A stretch of DNA of 6,956 nt from CAYZPB01 sp964480445 (GCA_964480445.1 CAYZPB010000047.1:1-6956), one strand, 5' to 3'; positions 1 through 5,654 are shown, numbered from the stretch's first letter. The notes: generated by a model from the letters alone, not told the origin. Numbers and translations are program-made.

Positions 1-253
1 TTAATTGAATTCGATTTGATATATCACCATTTTTAATTTGGGCAATTATATCATCCATTACCTCTTGCGTTACTTTCCCATCTCCCAGCTTTGACTCAAG
101 ATTAGGGATCGCGATGTCTAATAGATCCTGAACATCTTTAGAGATAGCTCCTGGGTCAGCCGAACCAACATTATTGTCACCGCATGCTGTTAAGCTCATT
201 GCAATTAATACAACCATAGTAATAATAATAAGTAATAGTCGTTTTCTATTCAA
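1..253 (-). CDS. Small lipoprotein of unknown function, paralogue of the 343-657 gene (3' end outside window)
   Basis: An open frame of 84 codons starts with TTG at 253-251 and reaches the window edge without a stop, so the C-terminus is missing. The start is set by AAAAGGAGG at 269-261, seven bases upstream. The N-terminus is a lipoprotein signal peptide: charged MNRKR, a hydrophobic stretch at residues 6-20, and lipobox L21-T-A-C24. The mature protein should therefore be lipid-anchored on the outer face of the membrane. After a short polar linker, residues 44-79 resemble residues 58-93 of the neighbouring lipoprotein (17 of 36 identical by hand alignment), sharing PNL, DG, TQE, MD, II and a later G..S. 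The lipobox Cys is residue 24 in both. The family is not recognised and no function is claimed. The gene lies downstream of a terminator, so its expression may be lower than its neighbour's or come from its own promoter. Confidence 0.8.
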   Translation of the reverse strand, partial: MNRKRLLLIIITMVVLIAMSLTACGDNNVGSADPGAISKDVQDLLDIAIPNLESKLGDGKVTQEVMDDIIAQIKNGDISNRIQL

Positions 254-260
254 TGCAATT

Positions 261-269
261 CCTCCTTTT
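261..269 (-). promoter_or_regulatory. Ribosome binding site fixing the TTG start of the second lipoprotein
   Basis: Read on the minus strand this is AAAAGGAGG, a near-ideal Shine-Dalgarno sequence seven bases before TTG at 253. It is the main support for a non-ATG start here. The frame it selects opens directly with a signal peptide and lipobox. Confidence 0.8.
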
Positions 270-290
270 AAGTCATGCATTTAAGGACTA

Positions 291-336
291 ATTTTTAAAA
301 AACAGCTTTGCCACATCTGCTATGTCAAAGCTGTTC
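291..336 (-). terminator. Rho-independent terminator after the first lipoprotein gene
   Basis: On the minus strand, AACAGCTTTG pairs perfectly with CAAAGCTGTT over 10 bp (301-310 and 326-335). An inner ACAT/ATGT stem extends the hairpin, and TTTT follows directly. It begins about seven bases past the TAG stop of the lipoprotein gene. The T-run lies only on the minus-strand side, so it should stop transcription coming from 343-657. Confidence 0.88.
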
Positions 337-342
337 TAAAAA

Positions 343-657
343 CTATTGTCCTGTCATAATTTTCTGTAGTTCTTCGATGCTCATCTCACCATCGCCAACT
401 TGTTGAATAATTTCATCCATTCTTTCTTGAGTGATGTCACCATCTCTAACTTTAGCAGCTAAGTTTGGTACAATCATGTCAACCTTAGGTTGGTTATCAG
501 GATCTGAAGCTGTGTAAGTCTTTGGTTCTTCTGCCCCATTAGGCTCTTCTTCACCATTAGGTTCTGCTGGCTCTTCGTCGCCATTACAGCCAACTAAAGC
601 AAGTGAGAAAACTAATGCTAAAGCTAGTAATACAACCAATAATTTGTTAACTTTCAT
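343..657 (-). CDS. Small acidic lipoprotein of unknown function
   Basis: The 104-residue product starts with ATG at 657, eight or so bases after a GGGGGT ribosome binding site. Residues 1-24 form a lipoprotein signal: MKVNK, a Leu/Val/Ala-rich core, and lipobox L21-V-G-C24. A Glu/Pro/Asn/Gly linker at about 25-57 contains two EPNG(E/A)E units. The C-terminal part (58-104) holds two copies of a 15-residue motif spaced 17 residues apart (70-84 and 87-101), each with DG[D/E][I/M][T/S]xE followed by a hydrophobic helix. The DG..S.EE portion recalls half an EF-hand loop, but the acidic residues expected at loop positions 1 and 3 are missing, so calcium binding is not supported. The related gene at 1-253 lies immediately downstream. 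A promoter upstream and a terminator downstream suggest it is transcribed on its own. I do not recognise the family. Confidence 0.9.
   Translation of the reverse strand: MKVNKLLVVLLALALVFSLALVGCNGDEEPAEPNGEEEPNGAEEPKTYTASDPDNQPKVDMIVPNLAAKVRDGDITQERMDEIIQQVGDGEMSIEELQKIMTGQ
529..564 (-). repeat. Two tandem 18-base units encoding the acidic linker of the lipoprotein
   Basis: On the minus strand GAACCTAATGGTGAAGAA (564-547) is followed directly by GAGCCTAATGGGGCAGAA (546-529). The two match at 15 of 18 positions and encode EPNGEE and EPNGAE (residues 32-37 and 38-43). This looks like in-frame expansion of the flexible spacer between the lipid anchor and the folded part. Confidence 0.75.
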
Positions 658-686
658 TTTATTACCCCCATTTTCTATTTCTTTCT

Positions 687-714
687 TATATATGATAACA
701 AAACAGCATATATA
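687..714 (-). repeat. AT-rich inverted repeat in the lipoprotein leader
   Basis: TATATATG and CATATATA form perfect 8-base arms (687-694 and 707-714) around a 12-base spacer. The repeat sits just downstream of the predicted -10 element at 718-723, roughly where transcription should begin. It could be a weak leader hairpin or an operator-like dyad, or simply chance in very AT-rich DNA. No U-run follows, so it is not a terminator for trhP2. Confidence 0.35.
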
Positions 715-717
715 TTT

Positions 718-747
718 ATAATACAGTATAAGTAGCTATAATTGCAA
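718..747 (-). promoter_or_regulatory. Putative sigma-A promoter for the first lipoprotein gene
   Basis: Minus-strand TTGCAA (747-742, -35) and TATTAT (723-718, -10) are separated by 18 bases within the 102-base gap between trhP2 and the lipoprotein start. That implies a leader of about 50-55 bases. No convincing terminator lies between trhP2 and this site, so some read-through from the upstream operon is also possible. The assignment rests on consensus matching only. Confidence 0.45.
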
Positions 748-759
748 CTGCTTTGTGAA

Positions 760-2016
760 CTAATTATGTTTAATTGGTGAGTTTTCCCTTCGCAGCATGT
801 CATAGGGTGATACTGGGAAGTCAACTTTTATCTTCAAAACTTCTAGCGGATGAGGTGCTACTGTAAGTGGATTGTTTTCACAATCAGTTAGTTGTTTAAT
901 AACTTGTTTAAAGTTTGTCTTTGGCCCAAAGAACTCGATTTCATCGCCTACTTTAAAGTTGTTTCGCTGTCGAACAGTCGCGATCCCTAGGTCAGCATCA
1001 TATGCCAGTACCTGTCCAACAAAATCATGTTTCCTCATCATTGGTTCCTTGCCATAAATTTGTGCCTGCACACCTGGGTTTCCATCGTAAAAACCAGCAA
1101 AAACTGGCCGATGACTTGCCTTTTTTATCTCAGCTTGCAACTTAGCATACTCAGCCTCATTTACCTCTCCGTCATTATATAAATCAATTGCTCGTCGATA
1201 AGCACCAGTAATTGTCGCAACATAATGGATACTTTTCATTCTTCCCTCTATTTTCAAAGAATCAACGCCTGCTTCAAGTAAATCACCAATCCGATCGACC
1301 ATTGATAGGTCCCTCGAACTCATCGTATAGGGTACGTCTGTTTCTGTAGAAAGTGCTATCGGCTCCCCATTAAATTCTTGGTAAAGGTCGTAATACCAGC
1401 GACACGATTGAGCACAGCCACCTCGATTAGCATCTCTATCAGTCATATAGTTGGAAAGGAGACATCTGCCTGAATAAGAATTGCAGACTGCTCCATGAAC
1501 GAAGACTTCAAGCTCGACATTTGTCCTAGCCTTAATTTCTCTAATTTCTGCTAGGGATAATTCTCGGGCTAAGACTACTCGTTTGACACCAAGCTCTTCC
1601 CACATTTTGACTGTCCGCCAATTAGTAGCTGACGCTTGTGTGCTCAAATGCACATCGAGATTTGGTACTAGCTGCATTGCTGTGACAACAACGCCGGGGT
1701 CAGCGACAATAATTGCATCTACACCTATTTCTGCTATTCTCTGCAAATAATTCGAAAGTTCAGCTAGATCACTCTCATGCGGAATAATGTTTGTCGCAAC
1801 ATAGACTTTTATGCCTCTCCCATGAGCAAAAGTCACAGCCTGCTCCATCTCTGAAAAAGAGAAGTTGCCTGCGCGCTCGCGTAATCCGAACTGTTCTCCA
1901 CCAAGATAAACAGCATCCGCCCCATAGTGAATCGCAAACTCAAGTTTTTCTAAGCTTCCAGCTGGAGCAAGTAACTCGATATTTTTTTTATTATTTTGTT
2001 TATAATTATTTATCAT
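760..2016 (-). CDS. trhP2: U32-family tRNA hydroxylation protein TrhP2 (YrrO type)
   Basis: This 418-residue protein has the layout of full-length U32 'peptidase' family members. Residues 12-290 form the TIM-barrel-like domain, starting ELLAPAGSLEKL and including GADAVYLGG (32-40) and KIEGRMKS (255-262). Residues about 330-410 form the C-terminal beta-barrel domain. Cys178, Cys185, Cys201 and Cys205 match the four-cysteine set that holds a 4Fe-4S cluster in characterised U32 proteins. In E. coli (TrhP/YegQ) and B. subtilis (YrrN/YrrO), U32 proteins are needed for prephenate-dependent hydroxylation of uridine 34 to ho5U in tRNA. The older label 'protease' or 'collagenase' is probably misleading here. 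A GGAGGA ribosome binding site lies four bases before ATG, and the gene starts 13 bases after trhP1. The adjacent trmR encodes the enzyme for the next step. It is the last gene of its unit. Confidence 0.92.
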   Translation of the reverse strand: MINNYKQNNKKNIELLAPAGSLEKLEFAIHYGADAVYLGGEQFGLRERAGNFSFSEMEQAVTFAHGRGIKVYVATNIIPHESDLAELSNYLQRIAEIGVDAIIVADPGVVVTAMQLVPNLDVHLSTQASATNWRTVKMWEELGVKRVVLARELSLAEIREIKARTNVELEVFVHGAVCNSYSGRCLLSNYMTDRDANRGGCAQSCRWYYDLYQEFNGEPIALSTETDVPYTMSSRDLSMVDRIGDLLEAGVDSLKIEGRMKSIHYVATITGAYRRAIDLYNDGEVNEAEYAKLQAEIKKASHRPVFAGFYDGNPGVQAQIYGKEPMMRKHDFVGQVLAYDADLGIATVRQRNNFKVGDEIEFFGPKTNFKQVIKQLTDCENNPLTVAPHPLEVLKIKVDFPVSPYDMLRRENSPIKHN

Positions 2017-2029
2017 CTTTTCCTCCGTC

Positions 2030-2866
2030 TTAACTTAGATGCTGATCTATACGCTGCCGGACATCCTTTATAATCGTAGTCATCTCAGAGACCTCTAAAA
2101 ACAACCCATCAATCTTAAAAACCTTAATCCCTGCAGCTAATAAGTCAGCAATTGATGACCGATAATCAATTATTTGATCACTAAACAGATGGGTGCCATG
2201 CCGGTCCTCAATCAACGGAAAAACACTGTCTGGCCGTTTATGCTCACGTAAAAACATAAAGCCATCATTGCTACCTGGAACAGATGCTTCACCAGCATCA
2301 TAATTAATATATTCATGGTAGTCGCTTACAAGCTGTCGACGCGAATAAAAAATCGCAGTCCTGCCATATACTTGAGTTACTAGCGTCATATTTGTGTTCT
2401 CACGGATAGTAATAATCTCTTTTACTGTTAACTCACGCGCAAGCTCAGCTCTCTTAACACCACGACTCTCCCAGAAATTTATAACTCCTGAGTTTGTTAT
2501 CATTGAACCTGAACTTAAATGAAGCGGCGTCTTACAATTCAGCTCCCTAACGATGCTATATACAGCTGGATCCTCGAAAACTAGAGCATGAATCCCTAGT
2601 TCACAGACTAATAAGATAAAATTTTCCAACTCAGTTAATTCATCGTTATGATAAAGGGCGTTCACTAATTGATAAACTTTCTTACCCTGTTCCTGAGCCA
2701 GTTTTATTGCTTCTGTAATCCCATCAATATTAAAGCAACCAGCGTTCTTTATAGCGAAACTTTCATCGCCAATTAAAAAAGCATCAGCACCGGCCTCCCC
2801 GAAAGTTCTAATTTCCTCAAGGTTATTTGCCGTCACCAATAGCTCGATACCTGCTTCATTTTTCAT
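2030..2866 (-). CDS. trhP1: U32-family tRNA hydroxylation partner TrhP1 (YrrN type), without Fe-S cysteines
   Basis: This 278-residue protein aligns with the first two thirds of the TrhP2 neighbour: GADAFLIGDESF (26-37) against GADAVYLGGEQF, ELARELTVKEI against LARELSLAEI, and KIDG (251-254) against KIEG. It lacks the C-terminal beta-barrel. The segment that carries the cluster ligands in TrhP2 reads VYGRTAIFYSRRQL (167-180) here. None of the four cysteines is present, and the GGCAQSC part has no counterpart. The YrrN branch is usually about 310 residues, so this copy is somewhat short. The family is linked to formation of 5-hydroxyuridine at tRNA position 34. I infer that it acts as a partner of TrhP2 rather than as a cluster-bearing enzyme. 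It starts two bases after the trmR stop, with a GGGGGAG ribosome binding site inside the end of trmR, so translation is probably coupled. Confidence 0.88.
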   Translation of the reverse strand: MKNEAGIELLVTANNLEEIRTFGEAGADAFLIGDESFAIKNAGCFNIDGITEAIKLAQEQGKKVYQLVNALYHNDELTELENFILLVCELGIHALVFEDPAVYSIVRELNCKTPLHLSSGSMITNSGVINFWESRGVKRAELARELTVKEIITIRENTNMTLVTQVYGRTAIFYSRRQLVSDYHEYINYDAGEASVPGSNDGFMFLREHKRPDSVFPLIEDRHGTHLFSDQIIDYRSSIADLLAAGIKVFKIDGLFLEVSEMTTIIKDVRQRIDQHLS

Positions 2867-2868
2867 TC

Positions 2869-3513
2869 TTACTCCCCCAATTTTCTTGCTACAGCCAATC
2901 CATCACCCACTGTTAGAAAATTTGTTGCAACTCTTTCATCTTCTGCTAAAAATCTATTAAAATCATCTAGCTTGCGCATCATTGGTTTTGCGGCCACCTC
3001 AGCCTCATCAGCCACATAGCCACGAAACAGTATATTATCGAAGACAAAAAGCCCGCCACCATCAAGTAAAGGAAAGGCTAACTCATAAAAATCACGATAC
3101 TTACCTTTTGCCGCATCAACAAAAACAAACTGCGAGCGCGGCATTTCTGGTATAAGATCAATAGCATCGCCAGCATGGATAATAACGCGTTTTGTTAACT
3201 CTGCCCGCTCAATATTAATCCTTGCAGTTTCCACCATCTTTTCATTTCTCTCAATTGTATGGATTGTAGCATCTGGATTCGCAAGCGCCAGCCAGATTGC
3301 CGAAAAGCCAATCGCTGTCCCAACTTCAATAATAATTTGCGGTTTAATAAGCTGACTCAAAAAAGCGACGTGATGCATGCTTAAAAGGTCCATAATTGGT
3401 ATTCTATTATCGATGCCATACTGATAAAGTTCAGCTAATAATAAGTTGTTCATTGGCATTAATTCCAGCAAATATTCCTCTACCTGTGAATTAATAAAGC
3501 CCATCTTTCTCAT
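2869..3513 (-). CDS. trmR: tRNA 5-hydroxyuridine methyltransferase TrmR (YrrM)
   Basis: The 214-residue protein is a class I SAM-dependent methyltransferase of the catechol-O-methyltransferase type. Visible elements are the SAM loop EVGTAIGFS (63-71), acidic E88 in TIERN after strand 2, GDA (115-117), FVDAAKGKY (131-139) with likely metal ligand D133, and FDN (158-160) with likely ligands D159 and N160. B. subtilis YrrM/TrmR methylates ho5U34 of tRNA to 5-methoxyuridine. The two U32 genes directly downstream supply ho5U, which strongly supports this role over a generic small-molecule O-methyltransferase. The start is uncertain. The first ATG (3513) has AGGGA touching it, whereas a second ATG at 3504 has the same AGGGA nine bases upstream, so the product may begin at Met4 (211 residues). 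The gene follows the mltG stop by six bases. Confidence 0.92.
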   Translation of the reverse strand: MRKMGFINSQVEEYLLELMPMNNLLLAELYQYGIDNRIPIMDLLSMHHVAFLSQLIKPQIIIEVGTAIGFSAIWLALANPDATIHTIERNEKMVETARINIERAELTKRVIIHAGDAIDLIPEMPRSQFVFVDAAKGKYRDFYELAFPLLDGGGLFVFDNILFRGYVADEAEVAAKPMMRKLDDFNRFLAEDERVATNFLTVGDGLAVARKLGE

Positions 3514-3519
3514 TCCCTA

Positions 3520-4557
3520 CTACCAGCTTCCGCGTGAATTAGCGTCGTTAGCTAAGTGTTCCTCATATGTTTTTGAGAAATAATGTGTATTCGTTCCATC
3601 TTTTTTTGTTACAAAAAAATAATAGGGATTATTCTCCGGATAAAGAGCTGCCTCAAGCGTTGCTCTTCCCGGACTGCCAATCGCACCTGGCGGTAAACCT
3701 TTATTAACATAAGTATTATACGGGTCGTCAATTGCCATATCGCTATCTAAAATCTGCGATTTCTGCTTGCCTAGCACATATTGTACTGTTGCACAGGATT
3801 CTAGTCTCCATGATTCATTCAGTCTTTTTGTAAAAACACCAGCAGCAATTGGTCGCTCAAAGTCAACAATAATCTCGCGTTCAACGATTGACGCTAAGGT
3901 AACAACCTCATGTACTGTCAGGTTGCGTTCAATTATGACCGTGTCCCATTCCGGCTTCCACTCTTTAGCAAATTGATCAAGCATTTTTTCTATTATTTCC
4001 TCTTCAGTGGCCCCCACCTTTATTTCATAAGTTTCCGGGAACAGATATCCTTCTAGTTTGTATTTAATATCCTGATTAGCAGGAATAGCTTCTACAAAAG
4101 AATAGTCGAAATCTCCATCTTTTGCTAACTGAATAAAGCGATCGCGGTCAACAAGACCTTCATCGGCTAATTTAGTCGCAATCTGTACAATATTGTACCC
4201 CTCCGGAATTGTGAAACGAACACTTTCAATTTTTTCATTTCCTGCAACTAATATATCAATAATCATCTTTAAGTTCATGTCCTTGCTTAGCTCATAGGTC
4301 CCAGCCTTCAACTCATAATCAAGACCCTGACGTTTGACCTGGTACCTGAAAAACAGCTCATTATGAATCAACTGGTTATCAGCCAGTATTCCAGCAATTG
4401 CAACTGTTGAGCTGCCTGCTGGTATCTCAAGCTCAATTAAATTTCCATCGCTTTTGTCGGTAGCCGTAGAAAAATAATAAAAAACACCTGCCGCTAGTAG
4501 GACTATTATAAGTAAAAGGGTAAAAAAGATTAACCCTGCTTTTTTAAGCTGATTCAT
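3520..4557 (-). CDS. mltG: Endolytic murein transglycosylase MltG (YceG/YrrL)
   Basis: MltG is a membrane-anchored lytic transglycosylase that cuts nascent glycan strands and is thought to end their elongation. From the ATG at 4557 the product is 345 residues, the usual length. It has one N-terminal membrane segment at about 5-29 followed by an extracellular YceG domain. Landmarks are EGYLFPETY (169-177), ASIVERE (222-228) with the expected catalytic glutamate E226, a Cys/Ala-Thr-Val-Gln-Tyr segment near 252-260, KGLPPGAIGSPG (286-297) and HYFSKTYEEH (325-334). The frame stays open for 27 more codons upstream, but that stretch overlaps a terminator and separates the membrane segment from the N-terminus. 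GGAGGT lies eight bases before 4557, which decides the start. The 54 bases between the terminator and mltG hold no clear promoter. The best candidate is a TG-extended TAATTT at 4601-4596. Confidence 0.95.
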   Translation of the reverse strand: MNQLKKAGLIFFTLLLIIVLLAAGVFYYFSTATDKSDGNLIELEIPAGSSTVAIAGILADNQLIHNELFFRYQVKRQGLDYELKAGTYELSKDMNLKMIIDILVAGNEKIESVRFTIPEGYNIVQIATKLADEGLVDRDRFIQLAKDGDFDYSFVEAIPANQDIKYKLEGYLFPETYEIKVGATEEEIIEKMLDQFAKEWKPEWDTVIIERNLTVHEVVTLASIVEREIIVDFERPIAAGVFTKRLNESWRLESCATVQYVLGKQKSQILDSDMAIDDPYNTYVNKGLPPGAIGSPGRATLEAALYPENNPYYFFVTKKDGTNTHYFSKTYEEHLANDANSRGSW

Positions 4558-4565
4558 AGATTTTG

Positions 4566-4571
4566 ACCTCC
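4566..4571 (-). promoter_or_regulatory. Ribosome binding site that fixes the mltG start
   Basis: The minus strand reads GGAGGT here, eight bases before ATG at 4557. No comparable sequence precedes the earlier in-frame ATG at 4638, which falls inside the terminator hairpin. Confidence 0.85.
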
Positions 4572-4611
4572 AATTTAAAGTTGTTTCGCCTTTTAAAATT
4601 ACCATATATCT

Positions 4612-4648
4612 AAACAAAAAACAATGAGAGACCTGCATCTCTCATTGT
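4612..4648 (-). terminator. Strong rho-independent terminator between yrzB and mltG
   Basis: ACAATGAGAGA (4648-4638 on the minus strand) pairs perfectly over 11 bp with TCTCTCATTGT (4631-4621) around a six-base loop. TTTTTGTTT follows at 4620-4612. It starts 11 bases past the yrzB stop. This divides the gene cluster into alaS-ireB-ruvX-yrzB and mltG-trmR-trhP1-trhP2. Confidence 0.93.
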
Positions 4649-4659
4649 CAAAACTATCA

Positions 4660-4929
4660 CTATTGATCTGTTAGAGTATTGAAGACCTCATCTACTATTG
4701 CCCATTCATCTTCAGACTCAATTACTTCTAAACGAATTTCCTCTCCCACTTCAATATATCTGAAAGCAAAAACCTCTGCCTCAGTTTCATCCTCTGGTAA
4801 ATCCGCTAAAATTAATAAAATATAATTGTTACCTTCAGCCTCAAATTCATAAAGAATCTCATACTTTTCGTCACTGCCATCTTCATTCTCAATAAATATA
4901 TATTCCTGATTTCCATCGCTCTCTGCCAT
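4660..4929 (-). CDS. yrzB: Acidic DUF1292 protein YrzB
   Basis: The 89-residue product is strongly acidic and fits the DUF1292/YrzB family by position, length and pattern: YIFIENEDGSDEKYEILYEFEA at the N-terminal side, a central run of beta-type hydrophobics (NYILLILADLP), and the ending DEWAIVDEVFNTL. The family is found almost always between ruvX and mltG in Bacillota. Its molecular role is unknown, so none is given. An in-frame GTG at 4938 overlaps the ruvX stop. AGAGGTGA, at 4942-4935, reads best as the ribosome binding site for the ATG at 4929, so that start was chosen (92 residues if GTG is used). The gene is last before the terminator. Confidence 0.88.
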   Translation of the reverse strand: MAESDGNQEYIFIENEDGSDEKYEILYEFEAEGNNYILLILADLPEDETEAEVFAFRYIEVGEEIRLEVIESEDEWAIVDEVFNTLTDQ

Positions 4930-4934
4930 CGCTC

Positions 4935-5360
4935 TCACCTCTTTGCGTCTAAATAGCCTTGCAGAATCACTGCTGCAGCCAATTTATCAACCACTTTTTT
5001 TCGCTTTTTTCGACTAAGGTCAGCCTCAAGTAAAGTTCTTGTTGCCGCAACTGTGCTTAACCTTTCATCCCAGAAAAAAATTGGTAAATCGATTCTTAGC
5101 TTTAATTCATCCATAAATTCTATTATCTTTTCTACACGGGGTCCATAAGATCCATCCATGTTTTTGGGTAGTCCAGCAACTATCTCTTCAACACCGTACT
5201 CATCAATCAGAGCAATAATTTCTGCGATATCTTTCTCTAGTTCCACACGAATGATTACCTTAACAGCTTGTGCGGTCCAACCAAAGTAATCGCTTACTGC
5301 TACACCAATTCTTTTATCGCCAATATCTAGACCAAGAGCCCGAACTGCTTGTTTATCCAA
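4935..5360 (-). CDS. ruvX: YqgF/RuvX-family RNase H-fold nuclease (putative Holliday junction resolvase)
   Basis: The 141-residue protein matches the whole YqgF/RuvX family. LGLDIGDKRIGVAVSD (9-24) carries D12, VAGLPKNMDGS (61-71) is the family's substrate-side loop, DERLST (98-103) carries E99, and VDKLAAAVILQGYL (124-137) carries D125. D12, E99 and D125 are the probable metal-binding catalytic residues of the RNase H fold. The family was proposed to resolve Holliday junctions, and E. coli YqgF is needed for maturation of the 5' end of 16S rRNA, so the rRNA role is at least as likely. It starts with TTG at 5360, directly abutting the ireB stop, with AAAGGTGA seven bases upstream. That layout suggests translational coupling. 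Confidence 0.95.
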   Translation of the reverse strand: MDKQAVRALGLDIGDKRIGVAVSDYFGWTAQAVKVIIRVELEKDIAEIIALIDEYGVEEIVAGLPKNMDGSYGPRVEKIIEFMDELKLRIDLPIFFWDERLSTVAATRTLLEADLSRKKRKKVVDKLAAAVILQGYLDAKR

Positions 5361-5639
5361 TTATAAATCACCTTTGTCTCCATAATGCGACTCGAGAAAG
5401 AATTTTACCAAAGTCTCAATTAACTCATCACGTTCTACCTTGCGAATTAAAGTCCTCGCATTATTATGACGCGGAATATAAGCCGGATCTCCTGATAATA
5501 GATAGCCAATAATCTGATTAATCGGATTATAACCTTTCTCTACAAGCGCATCATAAACCTCGAGCAAGACCTTGTCAGGTTCAACTCTAATCAACTCATC
5601 TTTTACGTCAAACTTCCTGGTGCTATCATTATTTTCCAT
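5361..5639 (-). CDS. ireB: IreB/ReoM-family regulatory phosphoprotein (YrzL, UPF0297)
   Basis: The 92-residue protein carries the conserved core VLLEVYDALVEKGYNPINQ (start of core at about residue 24), then IIGYLLSGDPAYIPRHNNAR and IRKVERDELIETLVKFFLE. IreB in Enterococcus is a substrate of the Ser/Thr kinase IreK and affects cephalosporin resistance. Its Listeria relative ReoM controls ClpCP-dependent degradation of MurA, the first committed peptidoglycan enzyme. The frame opens GTG-TTG-ATG-ATG. GAGGTG (5651-5646) is best spaced, six bases, for the second ATG at 5639. From that start a threonine falls at residue 7, the position phosphorylated in ReoM and IreB. No PASTA kinase gene is in the window. 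The gene follows alaS by 15 bases. Confidence 0.93.
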   Translation of the reverse strand: MENNDSTRKFDVKDELIRVEPDKVLLEVYDALVEKGYNPINQIIGYLLSGDPAYIPRHNNARTLIRKVERDELIETLVKFFLESHYGDKGDL

Positions 5640-5654
5640 CATCAACACCTCATC

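Noticed and set aside
323..328. TTGACA (minus strand) in the terminator hairpin, as a -35 box for the second lipoprotein
   Set aside because: At 16-18 bases downstream there is only CTGTTT-like sequence, with no -10 element. The hexamer is explained by the hairpin arm.
343..450. Calcium-binding EF-hand or dockerin domain in the first lipoprotein
   Set aside because: Only the second half of a loop (DG..S.EE) is present. The loop positions 1 and 3 are Gln/Ala and Val, so the ligand set is incomplete.
872..1057. Plus-strand open frame of 61 codons
   Set aside because: It lies entirely opposite trhP2, has no recognisable product or ribosome binding site, and is a shadow of the real gene.
1791..2033. 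Plus-strand open frame of 80 codons
   Set aside because: It is antisense to the N-terminal part of trhP2, and its composition is what the antisense of a conserved barrel would give.
760..2866. Collagenase-like protease function for the two U32 proteins
   Set aside because: Close U32 relatives in this gene order act in tRNA hydroxylation, the adjacent gene is trmR, and the cysteine set in TrhP2 fits an Fe-S cluster rather than a protease active site.
3767..3976. Plus-strand open frame of 69 codons
   Set aside because: It is antisense to the conserved YceG domain of mltG, with no independent support.
4558..4638. 27-residue N-terminal extension of mltG starting at ATG 4638
   Set aside because: The extension overlaps the yrzB terminator, has no ribosome binding site, and would put about 27 polar residues before the signal anchor. 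The GGAGGT before 4557 explains the start.
4646..4651. TTGACA (minus strand) at the yrzB terminator, as a -35 box for mltG
   Set aside because: The correctly spaced hexamer is CTCATT, which is not a -10 element, and it lies within the terminator stem.
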